Below, piece by piece: positions 11,369-11,383 of a DNA stretch of 11,383 nt. The notes below the pieces were generated by a model, which was not told where the DNA came from, made no database searches, and saw nothing but the letters and a program-made list of their open reading frames with translations. The position numbers and the translations under genes were made by a program. The DNA lies in contig JBBUDB010000015.1 in assembly GCA_038057515.1 (NCBI GenBank), positions 1-11,383 on the forward strand. The letters run 5' to 3'. The stretch is from DATJQA01 sp038057515 (GTDB lineage: Bacteria; Patescibacteriota; Minisyncoccia; UBA6257; 2-01-FULL-56-20). Numbering within the stretch: position 1 is the stretch's first letter; every line of letters starts with the position of its first letter.

Positions 11369-11383
11369 ATGCAGCTCATCATC
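11369..11383 (+). CDS. Possible start of the next gene (partial)
   Basis: ATG 11369 opens MQLII and runs off the window. It lies 13 nt after the TAGAAT box, with a weak AGAAG at 11357-11361. Too short to identify. Confidence 0.3.

Noticed and set aside
1..11383. CRISPR array, transposase, integrase or phage genes
   Set aside because: No regular spaced repeats and no recognisable recombinase or phage proteins occur in the window.

Overview
The window looks like a piece of a small-genome bacterial chromosome, most likely Candidate Phyla Radiation (Patescibacteria), Parcubacteria-like. This is inferred from the style of the genes: a compact class I valyl-tRNA synthetase, stand-alone TsaD, large secreted proline-linked Ig/Fn3-type surface proteins, many short unrecognised proteins, and -10 boxes placed almost on top of start codons. 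TGA is used as a stop by several genes (for example at 3570-3572, 6165-6167 and 7531-7533), so the TGA-recoding CPR lineages do not fit. No taxonomic marker beyond these genes is present.

Layout. 1-434: an unrecognised 99-aa gene with its own ribosome binding site and hairpin terminator. 447-1209 (minus): an unrecognised acidic 111-aa protein and a small winged-helix regulator. 848-1861 (minus): an intact tRNA-Ser(UGA), plus two decayed tRNA-Ser-like pieces lying outside it on either side, and a non-coding stretch full of triloop palindromes. 1902-5633 (minus): two tandem paralogous secreted, C-terminally membrane-anchored surface proteins (687 and 541 aa), probably one operon. 5815-6221: a self-contained 98-aa cassette with promoter, ribosome binding site in a hairpin loop, gene and terminator. 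6294-7397: tsaD, apparently leaderless. 7453-8345 (minus): an unrecognised 211-aa gene with a good promoter, a long 5' UTR holding a 58-nt palindrome, and a terminator. 8382-11188: valS. 11202-11340: a structured RNA candidate, followed by a promoter and the first codons of a possible next gene.

How the parts work together. tsaD (tRNA t6A37 modification), valS and tRNA-Ser are translation genes. Around them sit short cassettes of unknown function, which carry strong Shine-Dalgarno sites and their own terminators, in contrast to core genes that seem to be transcribed from the start codon. The surface proteins are a separate cell-envelope module.

Most notable observations: (1) valS carries a complete, apparently catalytic histidine-phosphatase domain inserted between the two CxxC knuckles of its zinc ribbon. 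(2) A 134-bp element with perfect 19-bp inverted ends sits at the valS start and is flanked on both sides by ATG, as if a small mobile element had duplicated the start codon. (3) A 139-nt three-way-junction RNA starts 13 nt after the valS stop; its 24-pair closing stem departs from Watson-Crick pairing only by G-U wobbles. (4) Two halves of a decayed tRNA-Ser lie about 0.9 kb apart around an intact tRNA-Ser.
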